A stretch of 9,622 nt of DNA, taken from Planctomycetota bacterium (GTDB taxonomy: Bacteria > Planctomycetota > UBA1135). Of this stretch, positions 1 through 6,303 are shown one piece after another (the stretch's first letter is position 1; each line of letters begins with the position of its first letter). Location of the stretch: positions 1 to 9,622 of the forward strand of contig JAQBVK010000072.1 of assembly GCA_027623585.1 (NCBI GenBank), given 5' to 3'. Made by a program: the position numbers and the translations under genes. The notes below the pieces were generated by a model that saw only the letters and a list, made by a program, of their open reading frames with translations, was not told the origin of the DNA and searched no databases.

Positions 1-20
1 CGCCTATCTATCAATAGGCG
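1..20. repeat. Perfect 7-bp inverted repeat at the left edge
   Basis: CGCCTAT (1-7) and ATAGGCG (14-20) are exact reverse complements separated by a 6-base loop, so RNA from either strand could form a short hairpin. No T-run follows on the plus strand. It could be part of the terminator of a gene ending to the left, but the window edge cuts off the context. The symmetry is seen directly; the function is a guess. Confidence 0.45.
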
Positions 21-121
21 CAGAACCCGGCTCCTTGACCCCGGCCGCGAATCCACGCGCTGGAACGAAAGCACTTATTCAGCGCTGCCCTAATCCCTTG
101 AATTCCGGCCTCCGGCCACGC

Positions 122-125
122 AGGA
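122..125 (+). promoter_or_regulatory. Ribosome binding site of the prepilin peptidase gene
   Basis: AGGA lies 7 bases before the ATG at 133. It is the best Shine-Dalgarno-like match near this start and supports choosing 133. Most other genes in the window lack a clear site of this kind. Confidence 0.45.
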
Positions 126-132
126 TCGTGGA

Positions 133-1149
133 ATGGGGGACGTGTACGAGTTGTTGCGGGCACAGCCTGCGCTATACACCTTCTTCCTGGCGGTGTTCGG
201 CGCGATCGCCGGCTCCTTCGCGTCGGCGGCGGCTTACCGCATCCCGCGCGAGGGGATGAGCATCCTCAAGCCAGCGCGCTCGCACTGCCCAGTGTGCGAC
301 TCGCAGATCGCCTGGTACGACAACCTGCCGCTGATCTCCTACTTGGTGCTGCGCGGGCGCTGCCGCCGCTGCAAAGCGGGCTACGGGCCCGGCTACATGG
401 TCCACGAGCTCGGACTTGCGCTGTTGTTCGTCGTGGCGGGCCGCGGGTGGGCGGCGGAGCAGGGGCTGATCCCGCTGATCGTCGTTCTGGTCGCGCTCAC
501 CAGCCTTTGGATCGCCGCTGCGGTGGATTTTCGCCACTTCATCCTTCCCGATGGGATCACGATTGGGGGACAAATCGCCGCGATCCCGGCGGTGCTGCTG
601 GTGCCGGAGCTGCATCTGTGGGCGGGGCGCTCAGAGGCGCCCTGGGGCGCACAGCTGCTCGGCCTCGGACTGGAGGATGGCGCCCGCACCCTCGCCTTGG
701 CGTCCGGTTTGGTGGGTTGGGCGGCGGCTTTCGCGATCACATTTGGAATCGGCCGTCTGTTTTCTTATCTTCTCCGTCAAGAGGCGCTCGGTTTCGGGGA
801 CGTTAAGTACCTCGCCGCCGTCGGCGCCTGGCTCGGCCTCGAGGGCGCTCTTTGGAGCCTTCTCATCGGCGTCTTCGCAGGCTCGCTCTTTGGCGTCATC
901 AACGTGATTCGCATGATTTGCGCGGTGCGCCGGCGACGGCGCGCGCGCGGAGCCAAGCGGCATGCGCACAACGCCATACGCGTCGGCTGGCTGGTGGGGA
1001 GAGTCATCCCCTTCGGCCCGCCCCTGATCCTGGGCACGACACTCGTGCTGCTCGCGCCCGGTTTCGTTCACCACTTCTTTTCGGTCTCCTGGCCGGAATG
1101 GATCTCCGGTTCCTCGCACTTCGCAAACCATCAGTCTTTAGCTCCATGA
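133..1149 (+). CDS. Prepilin peptidase, A24 family (PilD/GspO type)
   Basis: This is an inner-membrane aspartic peptidase that cleaves the short leader of type IV prepilins and type II secretion pseudopilins; enzymes with the N-terminal domain also N-methylate the new N-terminus. It has 338 residues. The N-terminal domain holds GSFASAAAYRIP (27-38) and two CxxC pairs (C52/C55 and C77/C80) flanking a DNLPLISYLVLRGRC segment, the zinc-binding bacterial prepilin peptidase domain. The two catalytic aspartates expected for A24 enzymes are D132 in AAAVDFRHFILPD and D223 in the GFGDVK motif. Several hydrophobic membrane segments follow the cysteine domain. It is somewhat longer than usual because of an extra stretch of roughly 50-60 residues between the two aspartate motifs and an Arg-rich loop (265-275). 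The start at 133 has AGGA 7 bases upstream. Its stop overlaps the next gene as ATGA, so the two are probably cotranslated. The family call is firm; whether it serves pili or type II secretion cannot be told. Confidence 0.93.
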   Translation: MGDVYELLRAQPALYTFFLAVFGAIAGSFASAAAYRIPREGMSILKPARSHCPVCDSQIAWYDNLPLISYLVLRGRCRRCKAGYGPGYMVHELGLALLFVVAGRGWAAEQGLIPLIVVLVALTSLWIAAAVDFRHFILPDGITIGGQIAAIPAVLLVPELHLWAGRSEAPWGAQLLGLGLEDGARTLALASGLVGWAAAFAITFGIGRLFSYLLRQEALGFGDVKYLAAVGAWLGLEGALWSLLIGVFAGSLFGVINVIRMICAVRRRRRARGAKRHAHNAIRVGWLVGRVIPFGPPLILGTTLVLLAPGFVHHFFSVSWPEWISGSSHFANHQSLAP

Positions 1150-1844
1150 ACAAGTCCCCTCTCCTCTTCGCGCTTGCGCTCGCCTTCCTCCCCGCCTGCC
1201 AGTCCAACATGACGCGGCAGATGATCGAGGACCAGGACAAGCAGCTCGCGGCCCTCAACACCGAGCGCAGCTCGATGCAAGCCCAACTCAGTCGCACTCG
1301 CGCCGAGAACGCCTCGCTCGCGAAACAGATCGAGTTCGAGCAGCAGCGCAGCGCCGAACTGCAGCAACGCGCCTCCGCCGCCGAAGCCGCAGTCAACCAA
1401 CATGACGCCGAGATGGACAGCCTTAGCACCGCGCTCCAGGGCACCAACATCGACATCGGCCGCCGCGGCGGCTTCATCGTGCTGGGCATCGATTCCGAAT
1501 TGACCTTCGCTTCCGGCAAAGCGGAGCTGAGCAAACAGGGGCGCGACACGCTGACGCGCGTCGGCGATGTGCTGAAATCCAAGTACGGTGAGAACACGAT
1601 TTGGATCGAGGGACACACCGACAATGAGCAACCCAAGAAGTCGGGCTGGAAGAGCAACTTGCAGCTCTCCGCGATGCGTGCGATGTCCTGCGCGGATTAC
1701 CTGATCTACGATCTAGGCTTGGACGGTTCCCACGTGCGCGTCGCCGGCTACGGCGAATTTGCGCCCAAGGCCGGGAACGACACCAAGGAAGGCCGCGCCG
1801 ACAATCGCCGGGTGGAAGTCCTGATCCTCGGCCCCGCTCAGTAA
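1146..1844 (+). CDS. OmpA-family peptidoglycan-associated lipoprotein with coiled coil
   Basis: This is a predicted outer-membrane lipoprotein of 232 residues that should bind peptidoglycan and brace the envelope. Residues 1-17 form a lipoprotein signal with lipobox LPAC and lipidated Cys18. Residues about 25-95 are rich in Glu, Gln, Ala and Arg with heptad-like spacing and should form a long coiled coil. Residues about 108-230 are an OmpA C-terminal domain with GHTDN (156-160), LSAMRA (174-179) and DNRRVEV (219-225). D159 and R178 match the pair that holds diaminopimelate in this family. The frame is open further upstream, to an ATG at 852, but only the ATG at 1146 gives a signal peptide, and it overlaps the prepilin peptidase stop (ATGA). 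No Shine-Dalgarno is visible, which fits translational coupling. It resembles Pal/OmpA-like proteins; the coiled coil distinguishes it from a minimal Pal. Confidence 0.9.
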   Translation: MNKSPLLFALALAFLPACQSNMTRQMIEDQDKQLAALNTERSSMQAQLSRTRAENASLAKQIEFEQQRSAELQQRASAAEAAVNQHDAEMDSLSTALQGTNIDIGRRGGFIVLGIDSELTFASGKAELSKQGRDTLTRVGDVLKSKYGENTIWIEGHTDNEQPKKSGWKSNLQLSAMRAMSCADYLIYDLGLDGSHVRVAGYGEFAPKAGNDTKEGRADNRRVEVLILGPAQ

Positions 1845-1863
1845 ACGCGGTCACGTCCGAATG

Positions 1864-1894
1864 CCGCCCGCAGAGGAGACTTTGCGGGCGGTTT
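1864..1894 (+). terminator. Intrinsic terminator-like hairpin after the OmpA lipoprotein gene
   Basis: CCGCCCGCA (1864-1872) pairs perfectly with TGCGGGCGG (1883-1891) around a 10-base loop, 20 bases after the OmpA gene stop. Only three T residues follow (1892-1894), so the U-tract is short, but the GC-rich 9-bp stem and its place between two genes fit transcription termination. Confidence 0.6.
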
Positions 1895-1920
1895 GGCGTT
1901 CCATGAGGCGCTGCTACTCT
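1893..1920 (+). promoter_or_regulatory. Weak candidate promoter of the EF-G paralogue gene
   Basis: TTGGCG (1893-1898) and TACTCT (1915-1920) are 16 bases apart and lie about 45 bases before the ATG at 1965. Both boxes match the sigma-70 consensus poorly. The main support is position: a hairpin ends just before them and a new gene follows. Confidence 0.18.
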
Positions 1921-1964
1921 GACACCTAGCCTGGCCACGGGCGTGGCGCGGGCGTGCACCACTC

Positions 1965-3950
1965 ATGAGCGCAGCGGACATTCACAACCTCACTCTGATC
2001 GGACCCGCAGGCGCGGGGAAGACCACCCTTGTCGAGGCCGTCGCGCTGCACTTCAAGGCGATCGAGCGGCGCGGGCGAGTGGAAGACGGCAGCACGATCT
2101 GCGACTTTCAGCACGACGAGAAAGAGAAGCAGCACAGTCTGGCGGCTGCGGTCGTGCACCTCGAAACCTCGGCCGGCAAGCTCAATCTGATCGACACTCC
2201 GGGCTACCCGGACTTCGTTGCCGACGCGATCACCTCAATGGGGGCGGCAGGTTGCGCGGTGTTGGTAGTGGCCGCGCGCTCCGGCGGTGGCGTGCCTTTT
2301 CATGCCCTCGACCTGTGGCGCCGCGCTTCCGTGCTGGGACTGGCGCGGGCGGTGGTGCTGACGCGACTCGACGGCGACAACCTCGACCTGGATGAAGAGA
2401 TCGAGAGCATTCGCGCTTTCCTCGGCGCGCGTGTGGTGCCGTTCACGCTCGCGAACGGCACCGGCAAGAACTTCACGGCGGTCGAAATCGAGGAGAAGGC
2501 CGGCAGCCCGTGGCGCAGCCAACTCGTGGACGCGATCGTCGAAGCCGACGATGCGCTGATGTCCAAGTACCTCGAGAGCGGAGACGTCAGCGACGAAGAA
2601 CTCGAGGCGACGATCCCCGCGGCGATGGCGCAAGGAACCTTCGCGCCGCTGTTTTGCGTGGATCCGGTGCGCGGCATCGGGGTGGACGAGTTCGCTGAGT
2701 TCTTGGTGAATGACTTTCCGACCGCGCGCATGCAACTTGCGGCGATGCACAGCGCCAACCTGCAACACGGCGAAGAGGGCGAGCCCACGGTGGCGCGCGT
2801 GTGGAAGGTGCTGACCGACCGGCACCTCGGGCAGATCAACTATCTCCGCGTGTTGCAGGGCAAGCTCAGCCCCGACACCATGCTGTCGAATCCGCGCTCC
2901 GGGAAGCCGGTCAAGATGAACGGCCTCGCCAACATCTTCGGCGCGCGTTTGGACCCGACCGGGCTCGCCGGTCCCGGCGAAATCGTGGCAGTGACTCGCA
3001 TCGATGACCTGCACGTCGGCGACGTCTTGACGGCTGCGGGTTCTGCGAAGCAGCATGATTTCGGCCTGCCCTTGCCTTACACCTCCCTCGCGGTGCGTCC
3101 GCGGAGTCGCGCCGACGAGCAGAAGATCGGCCCCGAGTTGCAGAAGATCACGCGCGAGGATCCCACGCTGCGCCTACGCCGCGATCCCGTCACCCATCAA
3201 TTGATCGTGGAGGGACTGTCCGAGATGCACCTCAACGCCGCGCTGCACCGGCTCGAGCATCGCGGAGTCGGCACCGAGCGTGAGCTTCCGCGCATCGCCT
3301 ACAAAGAGACCATCACCGGCAAGGCCGACGGTCATTTCCGGCACAAGAAGCAGTCGGGGGGCCGGGGTCAGTTTGCGGAGTGCTATCTGCGCGTCGCGCC
3401 GCGCGGGCGCGGTGAGGGCTTCGAGTTCGTCGACGCCGTGGTCGGTGGATCCGTGCCTCGTCAATTCATCCCGGCGGTAGAAAAAGGCGTGCGCGATCTG
3501 TTGGACAAGGGCGTGATCGCCTCCTCACAGTTGGTGGATTTGACGGTCGAGCTCTACGACGGCAAATTCCACGCGGTGGACTCCGACGAACACTCCTTCC
3601 GCATCGCCGCCGCGCAAGCCTTGCGCGAGGCCTTCCAGAAGGCGCGCCCGATCTTGCTCGAGCCGATCATGGAAGCCGAAATCACGGTGCCGTCGCGATT
3701 CTTCGGCGACGTCAGCGGCGACCTCAATTCGCGCCGCGGTCACATCCTCGGCATGGAATCCGACGGAGACTTCCAAACCATCCACGCTTCCGTGCCGCTT
3801 TCCGAGTTGCAGACCTACTCGACCACCTTGCGCTCGATGACCCACGGCGAAGGCTCGTTCGCGATGAAGCCCGCGCGCTACGAGCAGGTTCCTTCCCATC
3901 TGCAGGCCGACATCGTCGCCAAGCACGGCCAACCGGTCGCGGCGGAATGA
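1965..3950 (+). CDS. Elongation factor G-like translational GTPase (EF-G-2 type)
   Basis: This is a 661-residue member of the EF-G superfamily. It has all five domains: GTPase (about 1-265), domain II (270-360), III (365-440), IV (441-560) and V (565-650). G1 is GPAGAGKT (13-20). G3 is DTPGYPDF (77-84), where primary EF-G has DTPGHVDF. G4 is TRLD (133-136) in place of NKxD. Switch I lacks the RGITI signature; the equivalent stretch reads EKQHSLAAAV (54-63). The segment ERRGRVEDGST (34-44) recalls the EF-G-2 paralogue of Thermus thermophilus, which is of similar length (about 658 residues), whereas primary EF-G has about 690-700. Domain IV keeps GGSVPRQFIPAVEKG (494-508) and YDGKFHAVDSDE (531-542), with H536 aligning with the tip His of EF-G. 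It is therefore probably a second, specialised EF-G, not the main translocase. It starts at ATG 1965 without a strong Shine-Dalgarno, and its stop overlaps the pilin-like gene. Confidence 0.9.
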   Translation: MSAADIHNLTLIGPAGAGKTTLVEAVALHFKAIERRGRVEDGSTICDFQHDEKEKQHSLAAAVVHLETSAGKLNLIDTPGYPDFVADAITSMGAAGCAVLVVAARSGGGVPFHALDLWRRASVLGLARAVVLTRLDGDNLDLDEEIESIRAFLGARVVPFTLANGTGKNFTAVEIEEKAGSPWRSQLVDAIVEADDALMSKYLESGDVSDEELEATIPAAMAQGTFAPLFCVDPVRGIGVDEFAEFLVNDFPTARMQLAAMHSANLQHGEEGEPTVARVWKVLTDRHLGQINYLRVLQGKLSPDTMLSNPRSGKPVKMNGLANIFGARLDPTGLAGPGEIVAVTRIDDLHVGDVLTAAGSAKQHDFGLPLPYTSLAVRPRSRADEQKIGPELQKITREDPTLRLRRDPVTHQLIVEGLSEMHLNAALHRLEHRGVGTERELPRIAYKETITGKADGHFRHKKQSGGRGQFAECYLRVAPRGRGEGFEFVDAVVGGSVPRQFIPAVEKGVRDLLDKGVIASSQLVDLTVELYDGKFHAVDSDEHSFRIAAAQALREAFQKARPILLEPIMEAEITVPSRFFGDVSGDLNSRRGHILGMESDGDFQTIHASVPLSELQTYSTTLRSMTHGEGSFAMKPARYEQVPSHLQADIVAKHGQPVAAE

Positions 3951-4468
3951 GGAAAGGTTTTACGCTGCTCGAGTTTTCGGTGTTCTGCGTGTTGCTGCTG
4001 ACGGCCTCGACCCTGCTGATTCCGCGCGCCTTGCAACCACGACGAGAGCTGAACGAAGCCCAGGCGGTCGGCTATCTCGCGATGATCGGCGCCGCAGAAC
4101 GCGCTTGGCTCGAGCGGAGCGGCGCCTACGTGAGCTTGCAGCGCACGGTGCAAACCGACCCGGCCCGAGATCCGCGCGACGCGGCCGGTCTGCCGCCGTT
4201 GGTGCCGCCCGACTTCCTCTTCGATGGTGGCGGGATCGGCCACCGCGGCGGTTTCCGTTTCCGGATCTGTCGCGAGCCGGGGGGGCGCATCGCCGGCTGC
4301 TGGGCGTGGCCGAACCTCGAGGGATTTTCCGGCGAAGACAGTTATTGGGCGTCCTTCACGGAACGCGAGGTGCGGCGGGTGCGCGTGCGCTACTCGTGGA
4401 AGAATGAACCGCCGGCTGAGCCGCCCACCGCGGACGACTTGCAGGACGCGCCGCTCGCGAAGTTCTAG
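3947..4468 (+). CDS. Type IV prepilin-like / pseudopilin protein
   Basis: This is a 173-residue protein with a class III (type IV pilin) leader. The leader is MRKG, cleavage is expected after Gly4, and the mature protein would start FTLLEFSV with the conserved Glu5. A hydrophobic helix follows up to about residue 25, ending in IPRAL. The remainder is a soluble domain with C108 and C118, which could form a disulfide, and a GGFRFRIC ... GCWAWPN ... YWASF pattern. That pattern recalls short prepilin-like proteins of Planctomycetota and relatives, from memory only. The prepilin peptidase at the left of the window could process it. Its ATG overlaps the EF-G paralogue's stop (ATGA), implying coupled translation. 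Its TAG stop shares bases with the stop of the convergent TatD gene. The assembly it joins, pilus or type II secretion pseudopilus, cannot be told. Confidence 0.82.
   Translation: MRKGFTLLEFSVFCVLLLTASTLLIPRALQPRRELNEAQAVGYLAMIGAAERAWLERSGAYVSLQRTVQTDPARDPRDAAGLPPLVPPDFLFDGGGIGHRGGFRFRICREPGGRIAGCWAWPNLEGFSGEDSYWASFTEREVRRVRVRYSWKNEPPAEPPTADDLQDAPLAKF
4465..4468. other. Shared CTAG: overlapping stop codons of convergent genes
   Basis: The palindrome CTAG contains the TAG stop of the pilin-like gene on the plus strand (4466-4468) and the TAG stop of tatD on the minus strand (4467-4465). The genes meet with no spacer, so any terminator for either must lie inside the other's coding region. Confidence 0.9.
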
Positions 4469-5241
4469 CTGCCGCCGAACAGCGCGCAGGCATTGCGCCA
4501 GGTCGCGGCCGCTAGCTCAGCGGCGGGTTGAGCGCGCGCGGCGGCGAGCGCTTCGAGCGTGAAAGCCACGAAGGCTGGTTCGTTGGGGCGGCCGCGGCGC
4601 GGCTGCGGTGCCAAGAAGGGCGCGTCGGTCTCGATCAGCAGACGATGATCCGGAACGCGCCGCGCAGCCTCTCGGATGCTCTCCGACTTCGGATAACTGA
4701 GGTTGCCTGCGAAGGAGACGTGCAAGCCGAGCGCCAGGAAATCATCCACAGTTTCCGGACCTTCGGAGAAACAGTGCATCACACCGCGCAGCGGGCCGCC
4801 GCTCGCCTCCAACACCTCCAACAGGCGCGCGGCTGCCTGCCGGCAATGCAGGATCACGGGCAGGTCGTATCTTCGCGCGAGATCGAGTTGAAACTCCAGC
4901 GCGCGTTCCTGGACCGCCGGCGAGGAGTGGTCGCGGTAGAAGTCGAGACCGGTCTCGCCCACCGCGTGGAATCCTCCCTCCGCGGCGAGCTGCTCTAGCC
5001 TGGCCAAGTGCGCGGTGAGCGCGTCGGCATCGCCGGCGTCATTCGGATGCAGTCCAACGCTGGCGCGCAAGGTCTCCGGCATGCTGCGCGCGAGCTCACG
5101 TGCTTGGACGGAGGTCGCGGCGTCAATCGCGACGCAGACGATCGCCTCGACGCCGACTGCGCGCGCGCGCGCGATCTGATCGACGGGGGGATCCTCCGCG
5201 GCGCGCCAGGCGAGGTGGCAGTGAGTGTCGTAAAGCCGCAT
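4465..5241 (-). CDS. tatD: TatD-family metal-dependent hydrolase (DNase)
   Basis: This 258-residue TIM-barrel hydrolase has the usual length for the TatD family, whose members act as metal-dependent 3'-5' exonucleases and may help in DNA repair or degradation. All metal-ligand positions are present: H7 and H9 in DTHCH (5-9), E96 in GETGLDFYRD, H132 in VILHCR, H156 in GVMHCFSE, and D206 in LLIETDAPFL. Family hallmarks SVGLHPND (61-68) and RGRPNEPAF (216-224) are also present. The start at 5241 gives the canonical short N-terminus before DTHCH; no Shine-Dalgarno is evident. It begins 8 bases after the upstream lipoprotein gene and is probably cotranscribed with it. Its stop overlaps the stop of the convergent pilin-like gene. 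A 15-base alternating GC tract at 5159-5173 lies inside the coding sequence. The symbol follows the family name; paralogues such as YcfH or YjjV types cannot be excluded. Confidence 0.93.
   Translation of the reverse strand: MRLYDTHCHLAWRAAEDPPVDQIARARAVGVEAIVCVAIDAATSVQARELARSMPETLRASVGLHPNDAGDADALTAHLARLEQLAAEGGFHAVGETGLDFYRDHSSPAVQERALEFQLDLARRYDLPVILHCRQAAARLLEVLEASGGPLRGVMHCFSEGPETVDDFLALGLHVSFAGNLSYPKSESIREAARRVPDHRLLIETDAPFLAPQPRRGRPNEPAFVAFTLEALAAARAQPAAELAAATWRNACALFGGS
5159..5173. repeat. Alternating GC dinucleotide tract inside tatD
   Basis: Fifteen bases of uninterrupted alternating G and C encode part of IARARAVG near the TatD N-terminus (residues 23-30). Such a tract can adopt Z-DNA and is prone to 2-base slippage, which would shift the tatD frame. 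A similar 12-base CG tract lies at 5609-5620 in the neighbouring lipoprotein gene. In GC-rich genomes such runs also arise by codon bias. Confidence 0.7.
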
Positions 5242-5249
5242 GGATGCGA

Positions 5250-6149
5250 TCAGCCGGCAGTCACGCCGTGCTGACTTCGAAGCGTGGCCAAGAAATCTGC
5301 CAAGGCGGAATCCACCTGCTCCTCCGGGAGCCGCCGCGCGAGCAACTTGAGCCCGCGCTCAAGATTCAGCCCGAGCAGGGTCATCATGGCCTCTCGGCGC
5401 ACCATGAAGTTGCCGCGCTCGGCCAGGAAAATCGACTCCATCACCGGAACGGCCTGAGCCTCGTTTCGCGAGCCGAGCAGACGAATCGCGAGCAGACGGG
5501 CGCGGGATTCCATGCCCTCGTGGGCGGCCGCCTGGAGTAGAAGGTCGAGCGCATCCGCCGCCGGAGCCAGCGGCAACACCTCTTCGAGGTAGCCGGGGCG
5601 GATGGTGTCGCGCGCGCGCGGGCTCTCACGAAAGAGGAGGTTGCGACCGCGGGGCAGCGCTTCGCCCGGGGCTTCGGCCCAGAACACTCGATGCGCCTCC
5701 AGACGCAGTGGATCGGGGGTGGTGCGCTCGTCGCACTGGCGGGCCAAGGGCAGGACCTCGGTCCCGAGCGCGGCGTAGGCGCCGCGCAGAGTCGCCGCGG
5801 CCAGGTCGGGGTAGACGTGCCGGTCGGCCTCCAGCCAGTTCGCCCATGGCAGAGAAGCCGAGTCCGGCGCATAGGCCGGCGCCTGGCCGAGCGCGGGGAG
5901 GCGACTGCGCTCGTGTTCCCATTCTCCGGCCTCCAGGCCTGTGCGAAGCCGCTCGCCGACGCGGAGCGACTCCGCTCGGATCGCCGCGACTGGATCTGCC
6001 TCCCGCGTTGCGTAGTCGCGCCAGAGCTCGGCCGCGGCTGGATCGAGCCGCGCGAACCGTACGGAAGCCGCGTCCGCGGGCTCCGTGCAGCCCAGGGCGA
6101 GCAGGAGCAGGCCAGCAGCCCGCGAAAAGCCTTGGCACGAGATTCGCAT
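5250..6149 (-). CDS. Putative lipoprotein with HEAT-like helical repeats, function unknown
   Basis: I do not recognise a specific family. The chosen start gives 299 residues beginning with MRIS, an Arg-containing n-region, a hydrophobic stretch GLLLLALG, and Cys21 in a lipobox-like LALGC, followed by TEPADAAS. The -3 residue (Ala18) is not the preferred Leu/Val, so signal peptidase I cleavage near ADA is an alternative. Residues about 40-170 are Ala/Arg/Leu-rich and helical. Residues about 195-292 show paired amphipathic helices resembling HEAT repeats (for example RARLLAIRLLGSRNEAQAVP and FMVRREAMMTLLGL), a fold used for protein binding. The frame stays open upstream to an ATG at 6602, but that extension lies antisense to the next gene and lacks a signal peptide, so it is rejected. 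It probably forms a two-gene minus-strand operon with tatD, with 8 bases between them. No catalytic motif is visible. Confidence 0.7.
   Translation of the reverse strand: MRISCQGFSRAAGLLLLALGCTEPADAASVRFARLDPAAAELWRDYATREADPVAAIRAESLRVGERLRTGLEAGEWEHERSRLPALGQAPAYAPDSASLPWANWLEADRHVYPDLAAATLRGAYAALGTEVLPLARQCDERTTPDPLRLEAHRVFWAEAPGEALPRGRNLLFRESPRARDTIRPGYLEEVLPLAPAADALDLLLQAAAHEGMESRARLLAIRLLGSRNEAQAVPVMESIFLAERGNFMVRREAMMTLLGLNLERGLKLLARRLPEEQVDSALADFLATLRSQHGVTAG
5609..5620. repeat. CG dinucleotide tract inside the HEAT-like lipoprotein gene
   Basis: Six uninterrupted CG units lie within the coding region for SPRARDTI. Like the tract in tatD, it could be a slippage site or only a result of Ala/Arg codon use. 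Confidence 0.6.
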
Positions 6150-6303
6150 GGCAGGGGCGTACGGACTCGCGTCTGCCTCTTGGCGCTGTCCTTGGCTTGT
6201 GAGGCTCGTCATGGGTGCTCTGATAGACTTTAGGAAACCATCTCCGGGGAGGAAGTCCGCTTCCGCCCGGCGTCCAGGCGTTTCGGTAATCACGATTCTC
6301 GGC
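6150..6303. other. Divergent intergenic region between two lipoprotein genes
   Basis: This 154-base stretch separates the start of the minus-strand HEAT-like lipoprotein from the plus-strand glycine-rich lipoprotein, so it should hold promoters for both. The only comparatively AT-rich patch is near 6219-6240 (GATAGACTTTAGG). TAGACT (6224-6229, plus) and TAAAGT (minus strand, reading back from about 6233) each match the -10 consensus at four of six positions, but neither has a convincing -35 box. A GGGGAGGAAG run at 6246-6255 resembles a Shine-Dalgarno but has no suitable start codon next to it. Confidence 0.4.

Noticed and set aside
35..259. Small plus-strand ORF before the prepilin peptidase
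   Set aside because: It is Arg/Ser-rich, mostly overlaps the prepilin peptidase in another frame, and has no recognisable feature.
852..1145. Upstream in-frame extension of the OmpA lipoprotein
   Set aside because: It reads the prepilin peptidase gene in another frame, is Arg-rich, and hides the lipobox; the ATGA-overlapping start is much better.
2235..3056. Long antisense open frame (273 codons) inside the EF-G paralogue gene
   Set aside because: It is His/Arg/Val-rich with no domain signature. It mirrors the GC-rich codon pattern of the EF-G gene, as many antisense frames in high-GC DNA do.
1965..3950. Tet(M)-type ribosomal protection (antibiotic resistance) gene
   Set aside because: The length and the ERRGRVEDGST and DTPGYPDF segments fit EF-G-2 paralogues better, and switch I lacks the RGITI motif that Tet(M) shares with EF-G.
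6085..6303. Upstream in-frame extension of the glycine-rich lipoprotein
   Set aside because: The extension overlaps the divergent lipoprotein's coding start and would bury the signal peptide behind 73 Arg/Ser-rich residues; ATG 6304 gives a proper lipoprotein signal.
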